DNA from: a virus
IMG/VR virus record: IMGVR_UViG_3300038701_000886
Span: 1 to 36,206 of that record
DNA length: 36,206 bases
Reading direction: 5' to 3' (one strand)
Within the stretch, counting starts at the first letter, position 1. Each line of letters begins with the position of its first letter. A model generated the notes under the pieces. That model was not told the origin of the DNA, did not search any database, and was given only the letters and a program-made list of their open reading frames with translations. Positions 6,456 through 13,704 of the stretch are shown here, in pieces. Both the position numbers and the translations under genes were made by a program.

Positions 6456-7034
6456 TTGGAAGAAGAAACAGAAACAGTTTTAAAATCGGTATTGATTGCA
6501 CAGGTCAATGAAACCGAAAACTTGAAACAAAGATTGGAGGCCACGATTGAAGCATCCAAAGGCTGTGAAAGGGTAATATCTGACTTACAGGATGATCTTA
6601 ATTTTTCCCATCAAACCATAGAAATTCTAAATAAGTCAAAGTCCGATCTGGAAGAAAAATTATCCGATCTTGAAAGTAAAAACACAAAACTTAAGAACAC
6701 GGTCAAAAAACAGGCTGATGTTATTTGTCAAGGTCGTGAAGCAATCGCGAGGCGAAACAAAAGGCTTGGTAACTTTAAAGTAAAAACTCACAATCAAGAG
6801 GGAAGCATACATAGGCTTAAAAAAGATATTAAAGCTAAAGAAATGATTATTCTTTCATATCAAAAAGAACTGAATGCGGCAAAAACACAAGCTTGCTCAT
6901 CAGAATATCAAAAGGTGATAAATTATTACGGTGGCCTTGGCAGGTGGTTTAAAAATTGGCACAAGTCAAGATTTTCCAGAACGCTAAAAAAATTAAACAT
7001 TAATAAATCGCCAAAAGATTTTGGCATTTCATAG
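6456..7034 (+). CDS. coiled-coil protein
   Basis: A 192-aa protein with a TTG start at 6456 placed five bases after a perfect AGGAGG, which decides the start. Residues ~5-145 form a long Glu/Lys coiled coil (ETENLKQRLEATIEASKG, then SKSDLEEKLSDLESKNTK). A basic C-terminal end follows (GRWFKNWHKSRFSRTLKKLN) that could touch DNA or membrane. It is placed after the recT fragment as 5047-5514 is after intact recT. No family recognised. Confidence 0.72.
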   Translation: MEEETETVLKSVLIAQVNETENLKQRLEATIEASKGCERVISDLQDDLNFSHQTIEILNKSKSDLEEKLSDLESKNTKLKNTVKKQADVICQGREAIARRNKRLGNFKVKTHNQEGSIHRLKKDIKAKEMIILSYQKELNAAKTQACSSEYQKVINYYGGLGRWFKNWHKSRFSRTLKKLNINKSPKDFGIS

Positions 7035-7043
7035 GAGGTAAAT

Positions 7044-7403
7044 TTGGAAGTAAGTAAACAAGATTATAATATCGCAGTTGGTAAAGTAATTAGAAGATTG
7101 CGAAATATCAAAGGTCTTTCACAGACCAAAATTGGAGAACACGCTGATGTAAGTTTTCAGCAAATACAAAAATACGAAAGGGCATCAAACCGAGTTTCTA
7201 TTGGCGTTCTGTACAAGATTGCAGATTGCTTGGGTGTTAAGGTTGAAGACATTATAAAAGAAGTTGATAAGGAAGTTGGACATCCTCAAATAGTTTTCGA
7301 CCCCAACAGCGAAGAAAGCCGAGATATTTTGACGCTTTATTACTCTCTGTCCGAAAATGACAAAGAACTGATTAAACACAAAATAGCAAGCTGGATTGTT
7401 TAA
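7044..7403 (+). CDS. Xre/Cro-C1 family transcriptional regulator
   Basis: A 119-aa protein with a TTG start at 7044 behind AGGAGG. Residues ~8-65 form a complete HTH_3 fold: VIRRLRNIKGLSQTKIGEHA, then DVSFQQIQKYERASNRVS, then IGVLYKIADCLGV. The C-terminal half is acidic and ends with LYYSLSENDKELIKHKIASW, like the tail of many alphaproteobacterial-type Xre regulators. It could act on the control region at 2775-2886, opposing the Cro-like protein. The truncated paralogue lies at 5812-5958. Confidence 0.88.
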   Translation: MEVSKQDYNIAVGKVIRRLRNIKGLSQTKIGEHADVSFQQIQKYERASNRVSIGVLYKIADCLGVKVEDIIKEVDKEVGHPQIVFDPNSEESRDILTLYYSLSENDKELIKHKIASWIV

Positions 7404-7418
7404 AGGAAGGAACTGACG

Positions 7419-7802
7419 ATGAATATTGATGATATGAAATACGGTGATATTAAAAAAATCGCTCAAATCTTCAACCAGCAAGAAAATGAACAGACTTTTA
7501 ACAATGAAATGATTGGAGAGTATGTAATCGTTCGTTGTCGTGATGCGGGTGTTCATGCTGGGTTTTTGAAATCACATAAAGGACGTGAATGTATTTTGCA
7601 GGAAGCCCGGCGCCTTTGGTACTGGAAGCCTGAAGATGGAGCAAAGTTTTTGTCTGGTGTCGCCAATCAAGGATTGCATAAAGACAGCAAAATCTCTGAG
7701 CCGGTTGAAAAAATTCATCTAACAGAAAATTGTGAAATTATTTCCTGCACTAACAAAGCCATGGAATCTATTTCTAAAATGAAAGCCAGTTCAAATGAGT
7801 AA
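7419..7802 (+). CDS. DUF6948-like phage protein
   Basis: A 127-aa protein, ATG 7419 behind AAGGAAGG. Its middle, GEYVIVRCRDAGVHAGFL followed by EARRLWYWKPEDGAKFLSGV, and its end, V-E-K-I-H-L-T-E...E-I-I-S-C-T-N-K-A, follow the pattern I remember for the small phage family DUF6948 (YVIVR...GVHAG, A.R.WYW, I.LTE..EII.CT..A). Function unknown. It overlaps the Gly-X repeat gene through ATGAGTAA. Confidence 0.8.
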   Translation: MNIDDMKYGDIKKIAQIFNQQENEQTFNNEMIGEYVIVRCRDAGVHAGFLKSHKGRECILQEARRLWYWKPEDGAKFLSGVANQGLHKDSKISEPVEKIHLTENCEIISCTNKAMESISKMKASSNE

Positions 7803-8037
7803 CGTTCAAGAAAAAGAGTTTGGCTCTGGCGATGGCTCTGGCTATGGCTCTGGCTATGGCGATGGCGATGGCGATGGCTATGGCTCTGGCTCTGGCTATG
7901 GCTATGGCTATGGCGATGGCTATGGCTCTGGCTCTGGCTCTGGCGATGGCGATGGCTCTGGCTCTGGCTCTGGCTATGGCTATGGCGATGGCTATGGCTC
8001 TGGCTCTGGCTCTGGCGATGGCTCTGGCTCTGGCTAA
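7795..8037 (+). CDS. Gly-(Ser/Asp/Tyr) dipeptide-repeat protein
   Basis: An 80-aa ORF starting at ATG 7795, overlapping the previous stop. After nine ordinary residues (MSNVQEKEF) it is 35 consecutive Gly-X dipeptides ending in Gly, with X only Ser, Asp or Tyr. All Gly codons are GGC and all X codons are TCT, GAT or TAT. It is the last gene before the operon terminator. Gly/Tyr/Ser sequences of this kind are disordered and can be sticky or elastic; no function is known to me. Other frames and the opposite strand are also open across the repeat, but this frame has the translational coupling and the natural stop. Confidence 0.65.
   Translation: MSNVQEKEFGSGDGSGYGSGYGDGDGDGYGSGSGYGYGYGDGYGSGSGSGDGDGSGSGSGYGYGDGYGSGSGSGDGSGSG
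7822..8034 (+). repeat. GGC-NNT microsatellite-like repeat
   Basis: 213 bp made of alternating GGC and TCT/GAT/TAT codons, so a 6-bp periodicity with an invariant GGC and an invariant T at every sixth base. Replication slippage in 6-bp steps would keep the frame. Confidence 0.95.
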
Positions 8038-8060
8038 AACTGTATCTTTAACAAGAATAA

Positions 8061-8084
8061 AAAAGCGGCCTAAGAGCCGCTTTT
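8061..8084. terminator. bidirectional Rho-independent terminator
   Basis: AAAAGCGGC, loop CTAAGA, GCCGCTTTT: a 9-bp stem whose flanks give T-runs in both directions (CTTTT rightward; TTTTTTATTCTT leftward). It ends both the rightward recombination operon and the leftward late operon. Confidence 0.9.
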
Positions 8085-8195
8085 CTTTTGATTGGGTGGT
8101 GTTGGTGGTTTTGGTTTCTTGGGCAGTATAAAATCTAACCACCCTTGAAACAATTTTCTCACCGAACGGGGTTGTCTTGGTTTACGAGGCGCCAT
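8070..8195 (-). CDS. small basic proline-rich protein
   Basis: A 41-aa ORF whose ATG (8195) overlaps the stop of the lipoprotein gene (TAATG), so it is probably translated by coupling; no ribosome-binding site of its own is seen. The sequence is strongly basic and Pro-rich (MAPRKPRQPRSVRKL, then KKPKPPTPP). Its TAG lies in the loop of the terminator hairpin. It is the last gene of the late operon. Function unknown. Confidence 0.5.
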   Translation of the reverse strand: MAPRKPRQPRSVRKLFQGWLDFILPKKPKPPTPPNQKKSGS

Positions 8196-8584
8196 TAGTT
8201 AGCGCCCGGTACAAGAACATTTAAAATGCTATCAACAAGCCCATCTGTTGCCTCGATACCCGCCTCAGCAAGTTTTTCCTCTACAGCAGCCCGCAGGCCA
8301 ATGGCAGTTGATCCGTTGATATCTTCCCCCGCAAAGTTCAGGACAGTACCGTCAGCGAGACCTATAGCGATCTGTGACGCTGCTGCATCCTTGTAATTAA
8401 CATACCGTACAGCTTCAAGACATGCTGATGCAGGATCAACAGGGCATTTATAGTTTAAAGACCATTCTTCACCGCCTGCAAAGTTCTGCGGGTTATGGTT
8501 CTGGTAAGCACCCCATAAAATAGATTGGTTCCCACAAGCTGCGAGAACCAACATAGACAATAGAATTGTTACTAAAAAACGCAT
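8195..8584 (-). CDS. lipoprotein, possible lysis accessory
   Basis: A 129-aa protein starting at ATG 8584 behind GAGGAGG. It has a type II signal peptide with hydrophobic core and lipobox L-A-A-C (C17), so the mature protein would be lipid-anchored at Cys17. The rest is soluble and contains a helical C-terminal half (AIGLRAAVEEKLAEAGIEAT). It follows a holin-like gene, so a role in the outer-membrane step of lysis is plausible. It is longer than typical Rz1 and not Pro-rich, so the spanin label is not secure. Confidence 0.7.
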   Translation of the reverse strand: MRFLVTILLSMLVLAACGNQSILWGAYQNHNPQNFAGGEEWSLNYKCPVDPASACLEAVRYVNYKDAAASQIAIGLADGTVLNFAGEDINGSTAIGLRAAVEEKLAEAGIEATDGLVDSILNVLVPGAN

Positions 8585-8851
8585 TTAACCTCCTCTTCCA
8601 TCTTTCTTGGGTGGCTGGCTTCCGCTGCCTCCAAGCGTCTGGATCAAATCTTTGTTTTCTGGTGTCTTTTTAATCTTGTCACTATCGGTAATAATAGCAA
8701 CCACTGAAGCCAGAACTAAAAACGTACCCGCAATGACTTCAATGTCTTCCGGCGACACCATGTATCCGGCTAAAGTCGCTAGGCCAGCAAGGCCAGCAAT
8801 TGTTGAGGGTTGAGCAAATAGGCGAATTAGTTTTTCAATCTTTGTTTCCAT
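8585..8851 (-). CDS. holin-like membrane protein
   Basis: An 88-aa protein from ATG 8851 (AGGA eight bases upstream; ATGs at 8860 and 8857 are possible). It shows two hydrophobic segments (about residues 16-30 and 38-57, IAGLAGLATLAGYMV and IAGTFLVLASVVAII), a short turn, and a charged, Gly/Pro-rich cytoplasmic tail (PPKKDGRGG). This is the size and layout of a two-pass holin, which would form inner-membrane holes at lysis. Its start overlaps the upstream small membrane gene. Confidence 0.65.
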   Translation of the reverse strand: METKIEKLIRLFAQPSTIAGLAGLATLAGYMVSPEDIEVIAGTFLVLASVVAIITDSDKIKKTPENKDLIQTLGGSGSQPPKKDGRGG

Positions 8852-9089
8852 TATCATCATCCTTGTTTTTTGCTTTTAGATATTGTGAATACCCGGTTAA
8901 GAAAGCGCCCCCAGCTGCCAGGAGCGGAGGCAATATCTTGAGTAATTCAATTATGTCTGCGTTCGATAAGCTCATATTTACAGCCGTTTCCAATGCTTCG
9001 CCAGACGTTAAGGCCATTACCACACCCGAGAACAGAAAAGCAATTTTCGGATTAATGTTTTCCAGCGTTGTCATCATTGCGGTTATCAT
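8835..9089 (-). CDS. small membrane protein, holin-like candidate
   Basis: An 84-aa protein, start ATG 9089 with AGGAAA upstream. Two hydrophobic stretches (IAFLFSGVVMALTSG and LPPLLAAGGAFLTGYSQYL) are followed by a very acidic, Asp/Asn/Lys tail. It overlaps genes on both sides. It may be a second holin, an antiholin or a pinholin partner of the 8851-8585 product; the sequence alone does not decide. Confidence 0.6.
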   Translation of the reverse strand: MITAMMTTLENINPKIAFLFSGVVMALTSGEALETAVNMSLSNADIIELLKILPPLLAAGGAFLTGYSQYLKAKNKDDDNGNKD

Positions 9090-9198
9090 TTCTGATTTTC
9101 CTATGTTGCTTGCCTAATAGTTCGCGTACACCACGAATAAAACGCCAGAAGGCTATAATTAGCAAGATTATCCAAAGTAAAGAGTCGCCCGTTTCCAT
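9052..9198 (-). CDS. small single-pass membrane protein
   Basis: A 48-aa ORF from ATG 9198 with AAGGTG eight bases upstream. One membrane segment (LLWIILLIIAFWRFI) is followed by a strongly basic and polar tail (GKQHRKIRNDNRND). It overlaps the 3' end of the 164-aa membrane gene by ~98 bp in another frame. N-in/N-out topology and role unknown; the lysis neighbourhood suggests an Rz- or holin-regulator-like role. Confidence 0.5.
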   Translation of the reverse strand: METGDSLLWIILLIIAFWRFIRGVRELLGKQHRKIRNDNRNDDNAGKH

Positions 9199-9595
9199 AA
9201 AAATACACCTTGTCAACTCGCGATAATGCCACAAAACCAAGAAAAAGCTGAACAATATTTAGTGTACTGGTTACGGGCTCATATAAATTATAAAGAAATA
9301 CACTATTTGTTGGGTATTCTATAGCACTCAATACATTATATATTACGAACAATCTAAGGGTTAACGATTGCAATAATCCAAACCGATTGTGGTTTATTAG
9401 CAACAGTTCGGCGACAACCGTGTCAATAATTGCTCGTGTTAAATATGAAAAATGGCCTATGTGCTCAAGATACAAATAGACCAAAGCAGAAAACGCCAGT
9501 AACACAGCGTCTTTCCTGAATGGGGTCAAAACCCCGATAAACACAAATAACAAAATGTGCATATATTGCAGATACTCAAACACGATATTCCCCAA
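9101..9595 (-). CDS. multi-pass membrane protein
   Basis: About 164 aa with four or five hydrophobic segments (YLQYMHILLFVFIGVLTPF; AVLLAFSALVYLYL; LFVIYNVLSAIEY; IVQLFLGFVALS). The start is uncertain: a TTG at 9595 lacks a ribosome-binding site, and ATG 9562 is another option. It lies between a fibre gene and the holin-like genes. No enzyme motif recognised. It may belong to the lysis cassette or be an inserted membrane gene. Confidence 0.6.
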   Translation of the reverse strand: MGNIVFEYLQYMHILLFVFIGVLTPFRKDAVLLAFSALVYLYLEHIGHFSYLTRAIIDTVVAELLLINHNRFGLLQSLTLRLFVIYNVLSAIEYPTNSVFLYNLYEPVTSTLNIVQLFLGFVALSRVDKVYFYGNGRLFTLDNLANYSLLAFYSWCTRTIRQAT

Positions 9596-9597
9596 TG

Positions 9598-10410
9598 TTA
9601 ATCTGATACGTCGGTAAATGAACCAGTCCCTAATACTGTAAAGTTGTTTCCATTTCCAGACCTGTCAACATTACCAGCAGAAAACTGTGATGCGCTTCCG
9701 TAAATATCCAGTGCAGGCGTTCCATAGGCTGAAACTGCTATCTGTTCATTAACAGTCTGCATTGTTGTTGAATTGTAGAAGTTTTCCTGGACCGATAATT
9801 GACTAACATCAGGCATTTCCGCGGCGGTATCAAATTGGAACACAACAAATCTGTAAAGAGTAATGTCGATATTTCTTGATAATGATGATCCGACCCTGCC
9901 TCCAATCGACCAACCCGAACACATAAGCTCAAGTTCTTGTGTGTTTGGTGGTGTGCTGGTGGTTAAAACGTTCTGATTAATATTTTGTGTAGAACTTCTA
10001 AGGTGATATCTTCCTGTTGTTTGTGTGCTTCCTGTTCTAGCAATAGTGTAAAGGATATTTTGTCTTTCGTTTTCCGTGGCTGTTGGAAGAGATATTCTGT
10101 TGCCGTTGCTGCTATCTAAAATGTTTTCAAGGAAAACACTACCATCTGTTCCGCCAAAATCCCTTCTTTGTATTTGGATACCTCTAGGGTTATCTGTGTT
10201 TATAATAGGAAGATTTGGAAATGCTCCGTCAGTAACCTCTTGCGCAGAACCGGGGCGAAGAGAAATGAAAACCAGTGCAAAGTTGGTATTAACAATATTT
10301 GATCCACCGACCTGTAAAACCTGGCTTCTTACTAACTGAATGTCGTTAAACCTGACGCCTATAGCTCGGCCAGAAAACTTTGGTCCTAATGTTGAAACCG
10401 ATACACTCAT
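9598..10410 (-). CDS. tail fibre/virion surface protein
   Basis: A 270-aa protein rich in Asn, Ser, Thr and Gly with a beta-strand pattern and no signal peptide. Its C-terminus (LDIYGSASQFSAGN, then DRSGNGNNFTVLGTGSF) resembles parts of fibre proteins that carry D-R-S-G-N-G-N-D/N-F units. Its start overlaps the stop of the fibre gene upstream, so both are made together. A distal fibre or receptor-contact subunit is likely; the exact role is not determined. Confidence 0.65.
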   Translation of the reverse strand: MSVSVSTLGPKFSGRAIGVRFNDIQLVRSQVLQVGGSNIVNTNFALVFISLRPGSAQEVTDGAFPNLPIINTDNPRGIQIQRRDFGGTDGSVFLENILDSSNGNRISLPTATENERQNILYTIARTGSTQTTGRYHLRSSTQNINQNVLTTSTPPNTQELELMCSGWSIGGRVGSSLSRNIDITLYRFVVFQFDTAAEMPDVSQLSVQENFYNSTTMQTVNEQIAVSAYGTPALDIYGSASQFSAGNVDRSGNGNNFTVLGTGSFTDVSD

Positions 10411-11393
10411 GACAAGCCCTGACCTACGATAAGATACTCAGTTGCACTTTCCTTATGAAGCGTTGCCCATCCAGCCGGGCCTACAGTTCTGGAACCAGTA
10501 TTTACCGTGCTACCATCAAGCCACCTGATAGTTACATTTGATCCCTGAGAAACAGAGTAATTTCCAGTGCCTCGGTTTATAATTTCCATTCGTCCCCCAA
10601 CAGGAAAATCATTTGTTTCTGTGACTGTGAGTGTGTTGTTGTTGGCATCTGTCTTTTTTAAATATTCTCCGTTAAGAGCAAGAGAAATTGTGACATCTGC
10701 ATTAACGTTGTTTTCAAGTAAAACATTGTAACCAGCATCTTGTAGGTCAGTTTGTCCGGTTTTTCTTATTTTTACTTCGGCAATAGTACCGTCATCATCA
10801 AGCCTAAATGTAACAAGAGAACGATCAGTTACTTTGTCATAAAGTTGTGCTTCAGTATCGCTTGTGATGCGAATACCAAAAATTTCATCAACAATAAATT
10901 CACGTAGATCAGCGTCTATATCTGCTGTGACAACACTGTCGTCTGTAGCAATGGCTGAAAGACCTGGTAACTGTTGGGGTCCATTTAAAAGCCTGAATTG
11001 TGTGCCATCATATTGAACGGTGTAAATCCTGTCTGCTCTAAGGGATGCTGCAGCTAGTTCTGAGCCACCGATATTGTCTAAAATATTGGCGGAACCAATA
11101 CCATTAACATTAAGTGTGGTTCCACCTGCAGCATTATCACGGTCACATAAAAAACTGATCGTGTATCCGGTTGGGTATGCAGACCCCAGATTAACATCCA
11201 GTGTCAAAACATATGCGTTTCCTGTTCCTGATGTTGTAACCGCTGAAAGTGCCTGAAAATAACGAGCAATGCCCGCCATGAGTTCGCGGGCTGCATTGTT
11301 AACTTCTCGGTATTGCATGTTCTCGGGGAAACCATTAGGCGGCGCTGAGTCATTGTTTGCGGCCGTCCGGTCTAAAGTGTGAACTTCTGTCAT
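10407..11393 (-). CDS. tail fibre protein
   Basis: A 328-aa protein. The N-terminus APPNGFPENMQYREVNNAAR (residues ~17-36) followed by ELMAGIARYF is a signature I remember from virion-anchored ends of phage fibres. The middle holds NVNGIG and LADR-type repeats. The C-terminal domain (NDFPVGGRMEIINRGTGNYS..GSNVTIRW) is the beta-rich trimer-tip type. It starts at ATG 11393 overlapping the upstream stop (TGATG-like overlap). Confidence 0.78.
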   Translation of the reverse strand: MTEVHTLDRTAANNDSAPPNGFPENMQYREVNNAARELMAGIARYFQALSAVTTSGTGNAYVLTLDVNLGSAYPTGYTISFLCDRDNAAGGTTLNVNGIGSANILDNIGGSELAAASLRADRIYTVQYDGTQFRLLNGPQQLPGLSAIATDDSVVTADIDADLREFIVDEIFGIRITSDTEAQLYDKVTDRSLVTFRLDDDGTIAEVKIRKTGQTDLQDAGYNVLLENNVNADVTISLALNGEYLKKTDANNNTLTVTETNDFPVGGRMEIINRGTGNYSVSQGSNVTIRWLDGSTVNTGSRTVGPAGWATLHKESATEYLIVGQGLS

Positions 11394-11752
11394 GTGTTCT
11401 GATCTCCAGTAATTTTGGCGGAACTACCGTAACCGCTAAAAGTTAAAGCGTTAGCTACGCTGCTTTGTACCGCAATAGCTTCATCAAACATTAAGGATAC
11501 TCCACCTCCGTCTGTTTGGCTGTCAATTCTAAATGTTGTGTTTGCAGCCACCGGAACTTCAAAATATAAAGCAGTATTTTCGTCATATGTTGTTGCATTA
11601 ACATCGTGGTAAATAGAGAAGTTTGCAGGTTGATTTGTGGTGTTCGTAACAAAAATTGTTGAAATCTCTGTTGGAATTCTGGCAGTATAACCAACAACAG
11701 GGGTTGTGACGTTGGGACGTTGTCTTAATAACAAGCTAGAGGTAACAATCAT
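11390..11752 (-). CDS. small virion protein
   Basis: A 120-aa beta-rich protein. The N-terminus (TSSLLLRQRPNVTTPVVGYT) and the middle (IFVTNTTNQPANFSIYHDV) are typical of small structural proteins between ejection proteins and fibres in marine-type podoviruses, as I remember them. The ribosome-binding site is weak (AAAGAA). Its ATG (11752) shares the bases CATG with the ATG of the opposite-strand gene at 11751. Function in the particle unknown. Confidence 0.6.
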   Translation of the reverse strand: MIVTSSLLLRQRPNVTTPVVGYTARIPTEISTIFVTNTTNQPANFSIYHDVNATTYDENTALYFEVPVAANTTFRIDSQTDGGGVSLMFDEAIAVQSSVANALTFSGYGSSAKITGDQNT

Positions 11753-12005
11753 GAAATATATTCTTTCTTTTTTCGCTCTTGTTTCACTGTTGTTGTTTAC
11801 GGTCTACGGCTACCGATACTATTCCCCGGAATTTATGTGGGGCGTGGGTACTGGATTGGCTATTAGTTATTTTGTTTACTTTTCTTACCATGATGAATTT
11901 TTTAATCCTAAAGTCAAAAACGGCATCATAGTTTCCAAATCAGAAGAAACTATTGAGCCAACAAAGGAACAGCAGCCGGGGCAGCGAGTAGACTTAGAGG
12001 TGTAG
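11751..12005 (+). CDS. rightward membrane protein inside the late operon
   Basis: An 84-aa protein from ATG 11751 behind GAGGTAA (good spacing). Two membrane segments (ILSFFALVSLLLFTVYGY; MWGVGTGLAISYFVYFSY) are followed by a hydrophilic tail. It is the only plus-strand gene inside the 24-kb leftward cluster. Its start overlaps the start of the 11752-11390 gene (shared CATG) and its end runs 56 bp antisense into the 584-aa gene. A weak promoter-like pair (TTGTGA, 16 bases, TAATAA) lies just upstream. This is how a moron gene looks; the function is unknown. Confidence 0.55.
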   Translation: MKYILSFFALVSLLLFTVYGYRYYSPEFMWGVGTGLAISYFVYFSYHDEFFNPKVKNGIIVSKSEETIEPTKEQQPGQRVDLEV

Positions 12006-13704
12006 CCAAATCCTCAAATCCTCTTGCCACGTTAGCTCCGCCCTGCGCAAGCTGTTGACCACCTCGTAACAATCCTGAACCAACACCCCTTGAAAGTCCT
12101 TGGGACGCTAAAAACGGCGCTATGCCACTTGCAGCACCTGCGGTTGGGTCTGCTAGAAAAGCTCCGAATGGGGCAAGGTTTAAGGCTCTTGTCGCCGTTC
12201 CGCTGTCAGGAACATTACCTCGTAATACTTGATTTGCCGCCAATGTTAAATCTTTAAACTCTTTAGTTCCAGGTGACCTTTGAGCCAGATTAACAAGCGA
12301 TGCCAACGGTAAGTCACCACGCTTGCCCGCGGCAGTCCTGTCAAAAATTGTTTCAATGCTTTTAAAGTTTGCGTACTCAGAATTAAGGGCCTTTAGATTG
12401 TCACCTGTAGAGCGTTCAAAAGCATTATCAAGAGACAATTTCAAATCACCGTAAAGATCGCTTATAGGTCCATTGCTGGTAAATGTTTGGCGCTGCCTTT
12501 TCCCAAGAAATGAACGCAAACGTTGATAATCTTTACCGGATAAATCCTTACCAACTGCACGATCAAACAACTGATTTACAATGTCAGTTACTTGCTTGCG
12601 TTGCTCAACGCCCAAAAGTTCCTGATGCCTTGCTTCAATACCAGCCAAATCGTCAACAAAATCGTCAGTGTCTAACTTGACTGTTTTACCTTTTAAGGCT
12701 GTGTCATAACGCTGGCCAAACCTGTTACTTGCACGGTTAATAGCTTCCTGTGACAAAACCCCCTCAGACGCATCTTTTGATGTAAATCCTGACAATTCAA
12801 ACAGTTTTGAATTTAGCTTTTCGCGCTGGTCTTTAAACTGGTCAGCGATCGATCCTCCAAACAATGAACCGCCTAACGTTGTTTCAACGCCTTTAATAGC
12901 TTCGTTGCCCGTTTTTTGACCTGTAGACAATCGAAGTCCTGATTTTTCTAAAGTTCTGACAGCAGATTGATACACTTGATCCGCAGCACCGCCAATGTCT
13001 CCGGCCGCTCTTTCAAGTCCTCGTTTTGCCAAACGTCCAACAGACGGCAATGAAGCACCGACAGTTCCGCCTAGAACACCACCTGTTGCAATATCTTCAG
13101 CAAGTTCTGGTAATGTTTCCGCTTCTGAAAATCCTGCCCCCTGTATGGCGCCCTCAGTAGCGCTTACGCCAGCAAGTCTTGGTAATGACTGTGTACCCCT
13201 AAAGGCACCTGCTCTTGCTGCCCCTACTCCGCCTGTAAGCAATCCTCCACCTATTTCTAGACCAAGTGCGGTTCCGGGTGCTTCTTCTGCGAATTCTGAT
13301 GTTTCTTCTCTTATAGCGTCCCTGACTTGTTGATAAGTTTGCAATGGATTTCTATCCGGAACAGGTATATCAGCACCAAACAACCCTCCAATTCCTGATA
13401 TTCCTTGACTAATTAAATCTTTTGCCGCGGCTGCTCCACCAAACAATTCATCTGCAAATCCTAGAGTTAATCCACCAAGACCTGTAAACAACGATTTACC
13501 TGGCAGTCCTTCAATTTCACCAAAATCCTTCTCGCCTGTTGGCTGTTCAATTGGTGTAGCCGTTAAAGCAGTTGGCGCCGCTTGGGGTGATATACCAAGC
13601 TGGCGCGCTATTTCGTTTGCTGTCTGTTGTTGTTGTTCGGGGCTTAATTTAGTGAAGCTATCGTCAACTTCTACCCGTCGCCCTTCAATTTCGATTTCTG
13701 GCAT
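11950..13704 (-). CDS. ejection (internal virion) protein
   Basis: A 584-aa protein. The N-terminal domain (EIEGRRVEVDDSFTKLSPEQ, then QQTANEIARQLG) is one I recall at the front of phage DNA-transfer/ejection proteins. Then come Gly/Ala-rich hydrophobic stretches (GLGGLTLGFADELFGGAAAA; GLEIGGGLLTGGVGAARAG) like membrane-inserting glycine zippers, a long helical part, and a hydrophobic C-terminus (LSLLAAPAAVPLLAQ). Such proteins leave the capsid first and build the channel for DNA through the envelope. It is encoded directly after the 470-aa protein with a 1-bp overlap. Confidence 0.78.
   Translation of the reverse strand: MPEIEIEGRRVEVDDSFTKLSPEQQQQTANEIARQLGISPQAAPTALTATPIEQPTGEKDFGEIEGLPGKSLFTGLGGLTLGFADELFGGAAAAKDLISQGISGIGGLFGADIPVPDRNPLQTYQQVRDAIREETSEFAEEAPGTALGLEIGGGLLTGGVGAARAGAFRGTQSLPRLAGVSATEGAIQGAGFSEAETLPELAEDIATGGVLGGTVGASLPSVGRLAKRGLERAAGDIGGAADQVYQSAVRTLEKSGLRLSTGQKTGNEAIKGVETTLGGSLFGGSIADQFKDQREKLNSKLFELSGFTSKDASEGVLSQEAINRASNRFGQRYDTALKGKTVKLDTDDFVDDLAGIEARHQELLGVEQRKQVTDIVNQLFDRAVGKDLSGKDYQRLRSFLGKRQRQTFTSNGPISDLYGDLKLSLDNAFERSTGDNLKALNSEYANFKSIETIFDRTAAGKRGDLPLASLVNLAQRSPGTKEFKDLTLAANQVLRGNVPDSGTATRALNLAPFGAFLADPTAGAASGIAPFLASQGLSRGVGSGLLRGGQQLAQGGANVARGFEDLATPLSLLAAPAAVPLLAQ

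Noticed and set aside
7774-8142. Antisense ARAIAIA frame and a plus-strand MALAMA frame over the Gly-X tract
   Set aside because: They exist because the 6-bp repeat contains no stop in those frames; they lack ribosome-binding sites and coupling, and run through the terminator.
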